Program-made: the position numbers and the translations under genes | Notes under the pieces: generated by a model | What the model was told of the DNA's origin: nothing | What the model saw: only the letters and a program-made list of their open reading frames with translations | The model's database searches: none | Source of the DNA: Lysobacterales bacterium UBA2790 | GTDB lineage: Bacteria; Pseudomonadota; Gammaproteobacteria; Xanthomonadales; Xanthomonadaceae | Reading direction: 5' to 3' | Assembly (NCBI GenBank): GCA_002352135.1 | Contig: DEHW01000202.1 | Span: forward strand, 1,892 to 14,481 | Length of the DNA stretch: 12,590 nucleotides | Part shown: positions 6,351 to 12,590 of the stretch, piece after piece | Layout: the number at the start of each line of letters is the position of its first letter | How positions within the stretch are numbered: position 1 is the first letter of the stretch

Positions 6351-7841
6351 GAGCTTGTTGATCAAGGGCGCAATCAGGAACAGCAGGATGCCCGCACCAA
6401 TCAGCAACTGGAAGCTGAAGGTGAACCCGCCCAAGGCCGACTCGACCGTCATGCCGGACTCGCCGGAGATGTGCCCCGCCAGCAGGCCGGACAAGTTGTT
6501 GCCAATCGCCGTCGACAGGAACCAGCCACCCATCGCGAAGCCGACCATGCGCACCGGTGCCAGTTTGGTCACCATCGACAAACCGATAGGTGACAGGCAC
6601 AGCTCACCCATGGTCTGCAGCACATAGCAGGCCACCAAGGGCCAGAATGGCAGCATGCCCGTACCTGGGTCGACCAGATTGGTCAACGCATACATCAGGA
6701 TGGCAAAGCCCAACGCGTTGCCGATCAGGCCCAAGCCGAACTTGCGCGGAATCGAGGGCTCCAGCTTGCCCTTGGCCAGGGCCGCCCAGATCAGCGTGAT
6801 GACTGGAGCCAACAGGACGATGGCGGCCGGATTCACCGACTGGAACCAACCGGTCGGGAACACGAAACCGCCCGCGCCGAACAGATCGCGATCAACCAGC
6901 TTTTCCGCCAGGAAATTGAAGCTCGAACCGGCCTGCTCGAAGAACATCCAGAACAGAATGTTGAAGGTGAACATCAGCAGCATGGCGATCACGCGATGGA
7001 CGCCGACCTTGTCGGTCTTGCCTGCACCCAGCAGCAACATGGTGCACAGTCCGATGAACAGTGCGGTCAGGATGTACTGCAGACCTTCTGCGCCCACTTT
7101 CGACATCAATACATAGACCAACGGAATCGACAGCACCACGCCGACGATGACGCCGACCAGGCTCTTGGAAGGATTGCGATCCGGCGGCGGCAGACCAATC
7201 CCCTGCAACTGCGCCCGTCCCACCCAGAACCACACCAGACTGATCAGCATGCCGATGCCGGTGGCATAGAAGACCACTTTATAGTTCTGCTCCATTGGCG
7301 TACCGAACACCGTACTGGCCAACCAACCGGTCAGCAGCGGCGCAACCAGCGCGCCCGCATTGATGCCCATGTAGAACAGCGTGAAGCCGCGATCGCGACG
7401 CTCATCGCCCTGTGCATACAGCTGACCAACCAGCGAGGAAATATTCGGCTTGAATAGTCCGTTGCCCACGATCAGCACCGCCAGCCCGAGCAGGAAAATC
7501 TGCTGGTTGGGCACGGTAATCAGAAACAGACCCAGTGCCGACACGACAGCACCGAGCAGAATCGAACGCTGATAGCCGATGATGCGGTCCGCAACATAAC
7601 CGCCAAAAATGGCTGTCGCGTAGACCAGCGCCAGAAACGAACCGTAAGTGCGGCCGGCGTAGGCCTGACCCGCACTGTCACCGCCGAAGAACTGCGCAAC
7701 GATGTACAGCGTCAGTGCCCAGCGCATGCCATAGAAGGCAAAGCGCTCCCAGAACTCGGCCATGAACAGCATCCACAACGGTCTGGGATGCCCCATCAAC
7801 TGCGGGAACTGCGGTGGTGCAACGGTAGATTGACTGGTCAT
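6333..7841 (-). CDS. POT-family proton-coupled peptide transporter (upstream copy)
   Basis: A 502-residue paralogue of the next gene, with the same family hallmarks: 'EFWERFAFYGMR' (Glu29, Glu32, Arg33), 'GNGLFKPN' (126-133, Lys131), 'LFYMGINAGA' (155-164), 'FEQAGSSFNFL' and 'MGELCLSPIGLSM'. It should catalyse proton-driven uptake of small peptides across the inner membrane. By eye, the two copies are alike along their length but clearly diverged outside the motifs, so this is not a recent duplication; the C-terminus 'LINKLMHGVK' is identical in both. A strong ribosome site (GGGGAG, 7848-7853) sits six bases before the ATG. A stretch of 153 bp separates it from the ECF-type gene upstream on the same strand and probably carries its promoter. 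Confidence 0.93.
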   Translation of the reverse strand: MTSQSTVAPPQFPQLMGHPRPLWMLFMAEFWERFAFYGMRWALTLYIVAQFFGGDSAGQAYAGRTYGSFLALVYATAIFGGYVADRIIGYQRSILLGAVVSALGLFLITVPNQQIFLLGLAVLIVGNGLFKPNISSLVGQLYAQGDERRDRGFTLFYMGINAGALVAPLLTGWLASTVFGTPMEQNYKVVFYATGIGMLISLVWFWVGRAQLQGIGLPPPDRNPSKSLVGVIVGVVLSIPLVYVLMSKVGAEGLQYILTALFIGLCTMLLLGAGKTDKVGVHRVIAMLLMFTFNILFWMFFEQAGSSFNFLAEKLVDRDLFGAGGFVFPTGWFQSVNPAAIVLLAPVITLIWAALAKGKLEPSIPRKFGLGLIGNALGFAILMYALTNLVDPGTGMLPFWPLVACYVLQTMGELCLSPIGLSMVTKLAPVRMVGFAMGGWFLSTAIGNNLSGLLAGHISGESGMTVESALGGFTFSFQLLIGAGILLFLIAPLINKLMHGVK

Positions 7842-7867
7842 TCAGTGCTCCCCAAAGGATTGATCCG

Positions 7868-7891
7868 GGCGGACACCCTCCGTGGTCCGCC
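7868..7891. repeat. Inverted repeat in the leader of the POT genes
   Basis: GGCGGAC (7868-7874) and GTCCGCC (7885-7891) form a 7-bp stem that can extend with a bulge. A perfect 10-bp palindrome, CCGCATGCGG, lies next to it at 7893-7902. There is no U-run after the stem on the minus strand. It may be the transcript end of the ECF-type gene or a leader structure for the POT operon; the sequence alone does not decide. Confidence 0.4.
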
Positions 7892-7924
7892 TCCGCATGC
7901 GGGCATGGCCCGGCAAGCCGCGCA

Positions 7925-7954
7925 GGTTTACCCGCTAGGCTGGACCAAAGTCAA
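7925..7954 (-). promoter_or_regulatory. Possible promoter for the POT genes
   Basis: In the 153-bp gap before the first POT gene, the minus strand carries TTGACT (plus 7949-7954), a good -35 match, then 18 bases, then TAAACC (7925-7930), a weak -10. Just downstream are a bulged stem (GGCGGAC 7868-7874 with GTCCGCC 7885-7891) and the palindrome CCGCATGCGG (7893-7902), which may form a structured leader or serve as the terminator of the upstream gene. I found no coding region in this gap. Confidence 0.3.
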
Positions 7955-7994
7955 ACCCGCACTGCACGAAGAAGGCGTGAAACACCCCGCAAGC

Positions 7995-8669
7995 TCACTC
8001 GTCGGCGGGCGGCTTCAGGTAGACGTCATCATCAAAACTCGCCACCCATTGCGGACGGTAAGCCACCATCAGCGCCATCGCGCCGCCAGTAAAAAACGCC
8101 TCACCAAACATCATCATGGGCGCCGAGATCAGGAAGTTGTGCGCCGCCTGCGCGGATGCACCATCGACCATCCAAGCCACCGTTGCCGCGCGCGCCAATT
8201 GCGCTATCAGCACACTCAGCGCACCGCCCAGAAACGCGGTGGCGAACACGTAGACAAACACGTTGTTGGGCAAACGGCGACGGATCAGCCAGTGCTGACA
8301 CTGCATCCACGCGACCGGCAACAAGCCGCCGGTGACGAAGTCAGCCGCCATTCCGAGCCACACACCCGCGCCCGCCAAGGCAGCGACGCCCACCGAAAAC
8401 GCCATCGCCCACAGCGCGAAGGCAGGTCCGTACATCAGCGTCGCGATGGCGGCACCGAAAAAATGCAGACTCAAGCCGGGAATCTTGTCGAACACAGCGA
8501 AGCGCAGGGCCACCAGACAGACGATCCCAGCGAAGTAGACATGCTGCGCCTCGTTGTCGCGGCGCAGCTTGAACCACGGTAACCAGCGCGCCGCCAGCCC
8601 AAGACTGAGCAGCGCCAATCCCATCAACACCCAGTCAAACCCGGTTGAAACCCAAGGCGTTGAAGGCAT
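7995..8669 (-). CDS. Stand-alone CbiM-like ECF-type membrane protein
   Basis: A 224-residue polytopic membrane protein that I place in the energy-coupling factor permease (CbiM-like) family. Supporting segments are 'PGLSLHFFGAAIATLMYGP' (64-82), 'DFVTGGLLPVAW' (110-121) and 'MFGEAFFTGGAMALM' (187-201), which match the corresponding stretches of that family. Classical CbiM and NikM begin with a mature Met-His metal-binding end; no such histidine is seen here. No CbiN, CbiQ or ATPase gene is adjacent. Its substrate, and whether it works alone, are therefore unknown. I start at the ATG at 8669, because GGGGA (8678-8682) lies eight bases upstream. Starts at 8678, 8684 or a GTG at 8699 are possible and would add up to ten residues. 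It lies 83 bp downstream of the M14 peptidase gene on the same strand and may be cotranscribed with it. Confidence 0.75.
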   Translation of the reverse strand: MPSTPWVSTGFDWVLMGLALLSLGLAARWLPWFKLRRDNEAQHVYFAGIVCLVALRFAVFDKIPGLSLHFFGAAIATLMYGPAFALWAMAFSVGVAALAGAGVWLGMAADFVTGGLLPVAWMQCQHWLIRRRLPNNVFVYVFATAFLGGALSVLIAQLARAATVAWMVDGASAQAAHNFLISAPMMMFGEAFFTGGAMALMVAYRPQWVASFDDDVYLKPPADE

Positions 8670-8677
8670 GCGCGGCA

Positions 8678-8682
8678 TCCCC
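8678..8682 (-). promoter_or_regulatory. Ribosome binding site deciding the CbiM-like start
   Basis: The minus strand reads GGGGA, eight bases before the ATG at 8669. The competing upstream starts (8678, 8684, GTG 8699) lack a purine-rich site at a suitable distance. Confidence 0.45.
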
Positions 8683-8752
8683 ATCGAACGGAACACCACG
8701 CATGCTACTCAAGCGAACGCAGCAGCGAATCGAACTGGATCAAACGCCCGAG

Positions 8753-11149
8753 CTACTCGAATCCATTGGCAAAGATCGCCTGGCCTGCCTGCGGTTCCTG
8801 CGAATCCCGACAGGCCTGCCCGCCCGCCAGCAAGCGGATGTCATCGATGTACCAGCCATCGTCGACCTGTGACGAATCCGAGGTGAACCGGAAGCGGATC
8901 TTGACTTGCGATGCGCCTGCCAACTGCGGCAGTTCGATTCGCACATCACGCCACTGCGGATCACCATCGCAGGTGAACAGATCCTGGGTCCAACTGCTGC
9001 CGTTGTTGGTCGAAATATCCACATGGCCGTAGTCGTAGGTCGCTTCGGTATCGCACCAGGAGCGGAAGCTGAGAACCGGGGACTCCATCCCCGTTGCGTT
9101 GATGGTTGGAGAGACCAGACTCAAATTCGCATTGTTGCCGTAGTTGCCCGACGGGCTCTCATTCCAGGCACGCGTCGGCGTGACGGCATTCGGCTGCACG
9201 ATGGCCCAGCCGCTTTGCGCTGGCGTCCAGCCACCTGCGCCCGATTCGGCGTCGTTCTCCGCCAGCGGACACAGCGCGTACAAGCGCGGTTGAAGGCTGA
9301 CCGTCTGACCACCGGCAGCGACCACGCCCGTCTGCTGCCACGGTTCGTAACCCGGTGCGCTGATATCCACCGTCACCGTGCCCGCTTCAGTGCGCCGTGT
9401 GAAGCTGCCGTCGCCCGACGATTGCGCGGTACGAGAGGCCACCGATATGGTTGCTCCGCCGACGGGGTCGTTGCTGGCAATGTGTCGCACTGTGCCCTGC
9501 ACGGTAGCCAACGACGCGGAATCAAATACCTGCACAAAACCCGCGCTGATCGCACCCACCGCACCGGATGCATCCTGGCCCTGCACGTAGACCAGTGTCT
9601 TGCCGGGCGGAATCGACGCGGAGGAAAGACTCGCCTGCACGCTCTCGGCATTGCTGTTGAATGCGCCGTCGCTCGCCTGCATGGCAACCGGCGTCGCACC
9701 CGCCTGCCACGGTGGCGTTCCGACATAGGCGTTCGCGGCAATGATGTTCTGCGAGCCCACGCCGCCCTGATAGGTGCTGCTGCGACTGTCGTCGACGACG
9801 GCCGTCACGGTGATGCTGTCACCCGCCACAGGCATGTCAGGCGAAGTCACCACCTGACGCGCCTCCGGTCCCAACGGCAACTGGTAGGGCGCGCGCACCA
9901 CGCGCGCGGCGTACAGCAAAGCCTGCAGATTGTCGGGATAGATGGTGCTCTCGAAGCTCGCGCAGCTCTGGAAAAATGCCGTCCCCATTTCGAAGGTGTA
10001 GGCGGGCACGCCAAGTTCGCCATACACGGTGTCGTCAGTCGTGCCATCGGTGGCGTACAGCCCCACCGACTGGTAGGCGTCGTAACCGTTGAACCAGGCG
10101 AAGCGACGTGCCAGATGCTCGAGTCCTGTGGCATTCGGCGCCGCGTTCTCGGTCCAGCCCCAGGGCCACAGCACCGAGGGCGAATAGCTGTGGATGTCCA
10201 GAAAGATGCCCCTGGTGTCCAGTGGCGCCGGATCGCTATCGCCCGGACCACGGCGGTCGGCAAACAGGCTGCGGACGTAGTCGAGCGTCGCCGTCGTTTC
10301 GGGCTCGGAGGCGGCACTGCTGCCACGATAGGTTTCGTCGCAGGCATTGCCGCTCGAACCGCCCGCCACTTGGCCCCACTTGAAGGGCCAGTTGCGGTTG
10401 AGATCGGCACCGCGCGAGTTGGAGCTGGTGCCGCAATAGCCCTGATTGGTGTTCTTGCGCCATGACAGTCCGGTCTCCGCCTTGCGACGACCATCCGGGT
10501 TGGACTGGATCAACAGATGCACTTCGTGATGGTCAAGCACCCAGGTCGCATCGGCATCGCTGCCATAGTGATCGAGCATATATTCGGCAAAGCGAAGGTT
10601 GAGTTCCGCCGTGGTGTATTCACGCGCATGGATCGCGGTCATCACGTAGAGAATCGGCTTGGGGCCGCTGATCGCCGGATTGGTCAGCTTCAGCAAGCGC
10701 ATGTCGGCACCGTTGCTGCCACCCAGCGCTGACTTTTCCCAGGAGTCACCGATGTCGATGATCGTTGCCAGATCGGGATGCTGCGCAGCCAGCTGATCCA
10801 TGCGCGCATAGGTTTCGGTCACCGTGCGATAGCAGGTGTAACCGGGAATCCCCGCCTTCTGTCCCGGCAACATGGCGGGCTGGTTCTGCAACGCTTCGGT
10901 AGCCATCTCATCAACTTCGAGATCGAAACCCTCGGCACGCAGGCGATCACGCTCCCACGCTGGCGCATCCAACACCACGATGCCCTTTTCTGGACTGACG
11001 ATCAGATGTCCGTAGCGACTGGCGAGACGCTGGATGGCAGCGCGTTCGGTGGTGTGAACACGCAGAACTTCGCGTGCTTCGGATTTGGCCTGCGCCGCTT
11101 GACCGACCAGCGCGCAAGCGATGGCGCCAGCGATGATTGTCGCTTTCAT
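8753..11149 (-). CDS. Secreted M14 zinc carboxypeptidase with accessory domains and GFE tail
   Basis: A 798-residue exported metallopeptidase expected to remove C-terminal residues from peptides outside the cytoplasm. In order: signal peptide 1-21 (MKATIIAGAIACALVGQAAQA); a propeptide-like region (about 25-95); the M14 domain (about 105-420); a beta-sandwich region (about 430-545); a carboxypeptidase regulatory-like domain (549-622, 'VQGTVRHIASNDPVGGATISV'); and a MAM/immune-inhibitor-A-like beta-sandwich (about 627-775, ending 'DDGWYIDDIRLL'). Zinc ligands are visible as 'IHAREY' (His174, Glu177) and 'DIHSYS' (His320). 'DLNRNW' (Asn251, Arg252) binds the substrate carboxylate, and 'TFEMGT' supplies the catalytic Glu387. 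All key residues are present. The protein ends 'QAIFANGFE'. I start at 11149 because of the signal peptide and GGGGGA (11156-11161); an in-frame ATG at 11179 would add ten residues in front of it. It is divergent from corC and upstream of the CbiM-like gene. Confidence 0.92.
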   Translation of the reverse strand: MKATIIAGAIACALVGQAAQAKSEAREVLRVHTTERAAIQRLASRYGHLIVSPEKGIVVLDAPAWERDRLRAEGFDLEVDEMATEALQNQPAMLPGQKAGIPGYTCYRTVTETYARMDQLAAQHPDLATIIDIGDSWEKSALGGSNGADMRLLKLTNPAISGPKPILYVMTAIHAREYTTAELNLRFAEYMLDHYGSDADATWVLDHHEVHLLIQSNPDGRRKAETGLSWRKNTNQGYCGTSSNSRGADLNRNWPFKWGQVAGGSSGNACDETYRGSSAASEPETTATLDYVRSLFADRRGPGDSDPAPLDTRGIFLDIHSYSPSVLWPWGWTENAAPNATGLEHLARRFAWFNGYDAYQSVGLYATDGTTDDTVYGELGVPAYTFEMGTAFFQSCASFESTIYPDNLQALLYAARVVRAPYQLPLGPEARQVVTSPDMPVAGDSITVTAVVDDSRSSTYQGGVGSQNIIAANAYVGTPPWQAGATPVAMQASDGAFNSNAESVQASLSSASIPPGKTLVYVQGQDASGAVGAISAGFVQVFDSASLATVQGTVRHIASNDPVGGATISVASRTAQSSGDGSFTRRTEAGTVTVDISAPGYEPWQQTGVVAAGGQTVSLQPRLYALCPLAENDAESGAGGWTPAQSGWAIVQPNAVTPTRAWNESPSGNYGNNANLSLVSPTINATGMESPVLSFRSWCDTEATYDYGHVDISTNNGSSWTQDLFTCDGDPQWRDVRIELPQLAGASQVKIRFRFTSDSSQVDDGWYIDDIRLLAGGQACRDSQEPQAGQAIFANGFE

Positions 11150-11155
11150 TTTGCT

Positions 11156-11161
11156 TCCCCC
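11156..11161 (-). promoter_or_regulatory. Ribosome binding site deciding the M14 peptidase start
   Basis: The minus strand reads GGGGGA, six bases before the ATG at 11149, which begins a clean signal peptide. The in-frame ATG at 11179 has no such site and would put ten extra residues ahead of the signal peptide. Confidence 0.65.
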
Positions 11162-11248
11162 TAGGCATCGACTCGCCACCCAAGCGGATCACGGCGGCAT
11201 CAAAGCACCGAATGATGCCAGTTCCAGCGCGAATTTCCTTGCGGGCGC

Positions 11249-11279
11249 TTGCAGTTCCGTCGTGAAGTTCGGCTAAACT
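11249..11279 (+). promoter_or_regulatory. Weak candidate promoter for corC
   Basis: In the 166-bp divergent gap (11150-11315), TTGCAG (11249-11254) and TAAACT (11274-11279, preceded by GGC) could serve as -35 and -10 boxes, with a long 19-base spacer. Transcription would begin near 11286, after the in-frame ATG at 11283. That agrees with translation starting at 11316. I see no coding region in the gap and no convincing promoter for the divergent peptidase gene. Confidence 0.3.
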
Positions 11280-11315
11280 CGAATGCCGCCCCACTCGGGC
11301 GTCATCCGCGAAGCA

Positions 11316-12161
11316 ATGTCAGAAGATTCGAGTACCACCGGCTCCGCCCCGCGATCCTGGTTTGGCCGTTTGAGCCAGGCACTGACGGGCGAGCCCAAGA
11401 GCCGGGATGACCTCCTGCAGGATCTCCGCCATGCCCACGCCAGCGGCTTGCTGGCCGCTGACACGCTGGAAATGATCGAAGGCGCGATGACCGTCGCGGA
11501 ACTGCAGGTTTCCGATGTCATGGTGCCGCGCGGACAGATGGTATCCGTCCCCATCGAAGCTGACATGGCGGAAATTCTCGCCATTGTGGTGTCCAGCGGG
11601 CACTCGCGCTTTCCCGTGCACGGCGATGACCGCGACGAGGTTCTTGGCATTCTGCTCGCCAAAGATCTACTGCGCTGTTTTGCGGCCGGTGAACCACCGC
11701 GATTGCAAACCCTGCTTCGACCTGCCGTTCTAGTACCGGAATCCAAGCGCCTCAATGTGCTGCTGCGCGAGTTCCGGCTCAGCCGCAATCACATGGCGGT
11801 AGTGGTCGACGAATTTGGCGGCGTTGCCGGCCTGGTGACCATCGAGGACTTGCTCGAAGAGATCGTCGGCGAAATCGACGACGAACACGATGAGGCACCC
11901 AGTCAGGACAAGGCCATCGCCTTGTCGGCGGACGGCGTCTATCAGGTTGAAGCATTGATGCCCATCGAAGACTTCAACCAACGCTTTCAGACCCAGCTGC
12001 CTGACGACGATTACGACACCATCGGTGGTCTGTTGACCGGCAAGGCAGGCCATCTTCCCGAGGTCGATGAGCAGATCACGCTCGGACGCTTGCAGTTCAC
12101 CGTGTTGGAGTCGGATGGTCGTCGTCTGCATCGGCTGGAACTACGGCTGCAGGATGGCTGA
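11316..12161 (+). CDS. corC: CorC/HlyC-type CBS domain protein
   Basis: A 281-residue soluble protein of the CorC family, named for magnesium/cobalt efflux, although its biochemical role is still debated. It has an acidic/polar N-terminus; a segment ending 'LQVSDVMVPRGQM' (63-75, the start of the CBS pair characteristic of the family); a second CBS motif ending 'VVDEFGGVAGLVTIEDLLEE' (163-182) and 'IVGEIDDEHDE' (183-193); and a transporter-associated C-terminal domain (about 195-278, with 'LPDDDYDTIGGLL'). Length is close to E. coli CorC. I start at 'MSEDSS' (11316), which matches the family's usual beginning, though only a weak GAAG site precedes it; an ATG at 11283 would add eleven residues with no ribosome site. 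It overlaps the following DUF4105 gene by 8 bp, so the two are almost certainly cotranscribed. Confidence 0.93.
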   Translation: MSEDSSTTGSAPRSWFGRLSQALTGEPKSRDDLLQDLRHAHASGLLAADTLEMIEGAMTVAELQVSDVMVPRGQMVSVPIEADMAEILAIVVSSGHSRFPVHGDDRDEVLGILLAKDLLRCFAAGEPPRLQTLLRPAVLVPESKRLNVLLREFRLSRNHMAVVVDEFGGVAGLVTIEDLLEEIVGEIDDEHDEAPSQDKAIALSADGVYQVEALMPIEDFNQRFQTQLPDDDYDTIGGLLTGKAGHLPEVDEQITLGRLQFTVLESDGRRLHRLELRLQDG

Positions 12162-12590
12162 GCCCTGTCGACAGCACTGGCTGCGGGCTGCGTTGGTTTT
12201 CTGCGTTCTGTTCTGCGTACAGAACGCGTCTGCCACGCCGCGCGTCGGCGTGATGACCATGCAGCCAGGTGCCGAGTACTGGGCACGCTTCGGCCACAAT
12301 GCCCTGCTGGTCGACCTGCAGGACGGCTCGGAGCCTCTGTCTTACAACTTCGGCTATTTCGACTTCGAACAGCCGGGTTTCCTCAGCCGTTTCTTGCGTG
12401 GCGACATGCGCTATCTGGCGGTCGCGCTGCCGCTGTCGCGCGATTTGTCGAGCTACGCCAGCGAACAACGCGGCGTCACGGTGCAGTGGTTGAATCTGAA
12501 TGCAACCCAGACTGATCGCCTGATTGCGCACTTGCGCGAGCACGTGAAGCCCGAAAACGCCGAGTATCGCTACGACTACTTCACCGCCAA
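12154..12590 (+). CDS. DUF4105 (Lnb N-terminal domain-like) exported protein, N-terminal part
   Basis: The first 145 codons of a gene that continues past the window. ATG at 12154 overlaps the corC stop (12159-12161), suggesting translational coupling. Residues 1-27 are a signal peptide (core LRAALVFCVLFCV, cleavage after QNASA). The mature part opens 'TPRVGVMTMQPGAEYWARFGHNALLVD', matching the 'PG..YW.RFGH.AL.V' opening of the DUF4105 family, followed by 'LSYNFGYFDF' and 'FLSRFLRGDMRYL', also typical. Pfam relates this domain to the periplasmic part of Lnb, a lipoprotein N-acyltransferase described in Bacteroides; that link is recalled and not shown here. The expected later catalytic cysteine is beyond the end. 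In E. coli the gene after corC is lnt, which makes the position notable. Family call is fairly sure; enzymatic function is inference. Confidence 0.8.
   Translation, partial: MAEPCRQHWLRAALVFCVLFCVQNASATPRVGVMTMQPGAEYWARFGHNALLVDLQDGSEPLSYNFGYFDFEQPGFLSRFLRGDMRYLAVALPLSRDLSSYASEQRGVTVQWLNLNATQTDRLIAHLREHVKPENAEYRYDYFTA

Noticed and set aside
7788..8582. A 264-codon plus-strand frame covering the POT leader and the CbiM-like gene
   Set aside because: Most of it is antisense to the membrane protein and is rich in His, Gln and Arg. The part in the gap shows no domain or ribosome site.
8906..10465. A 519-codon open frame on the plus strand across the M14 peptidase gene
   Set aside because: It is antisense to a gene with clear catalytic motifs, is very rich in Arg, His and Gly without domain-like pattern, and has no ribosome site. 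It is a GC-driven shadow frame.
11193..11225. Possible sigma-54 promoter (TGGCAT...TGC) upstream of the peptidase on the minus strand
   Set aside because: The GG-to-GC spacing is one base too long for the strict -24/-12 arrangement, and the last base of the first box is also off consensus.

Overview
The window is GC-rich chromosomal DNA, tightly packed with genes. Bacterial Shine-Dalgarno signals, ATGA-type stop/start overlaps, a CorC gene like that of gammaproteobacteria, and two secreted proteins with a C-terminal '(I/P)F-x-(D/N)-GFE' tail all point to a gammaproteobacterium. I lean to Xanthomonadales (Rhodanobacteraceae-like), but that placement is inference from gene content and not from a marker gene. 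I found no tRNA, rRNA, CRISPR array, insertion sequence or phage gene, and no gene-free stretch longer than about 170 bases.

Layout. (a) 2-1263 (+): the end of an arsenic detoxification operon. The C-terminus of a low-molecular-weight-phosphatase-type arsenate reductase overlaps a complete ACR3 arsenite efflux pump by ATGA. (b) 1352-3028 (+): a secreted right-handed beta-helix protein with Gly-rich turns and a C-terminal GFE tail. (c) 2980-3426 (-): a RidA/YjgF-family protein that lacks the arginine needed for imine deaminase activity. Its 3' end overlaps the beta-helix gene tail to tail. (d) 3493-4731 (+): an MgtC/SapB + DUF4010 membrane protein, transcribed divergently from ridA. It ends at a perfect 15-bp inverted repeat placed between it and the next, converging gene. 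(e) 7841-4773 (-): two tandem POT-family proton/peptide symporters separated by a strong hairpin. (f) 11149-7995 (-): a large secreted zinc carboxypeptidase (M14) with accessory beta-sandwich domains and a GFE tail, followed by a stand-alone CbiM-like ECF-type membrane protein. (g) 11316-12590 (+): corC, overlapping by 8 bp a signal-peptide-bearing DUF4105 (Lnb-like) protein that runs off the window.

How the parts may work together. ArsC and ACR3 form a classical pair: arsenate is reduced, then arsenite is exported. The secreted carboxypeptidase could release amino acids and shorten peptides outside the cytoplasm, and the two POT symporters could import di- and tripeptides. That is a plausible peptide-scavenging neighbourhood, although the genes are not clearly one operon. 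The two most interesting threads are the GFE tail shared by two otherwise unrelated exported proteins, and a DUF4105/Lnb-like protein coupled to corC, in the place where lnt follows corC in Escherichia coli. I saw no clear multi-gene defence or secondary-metabolite system.
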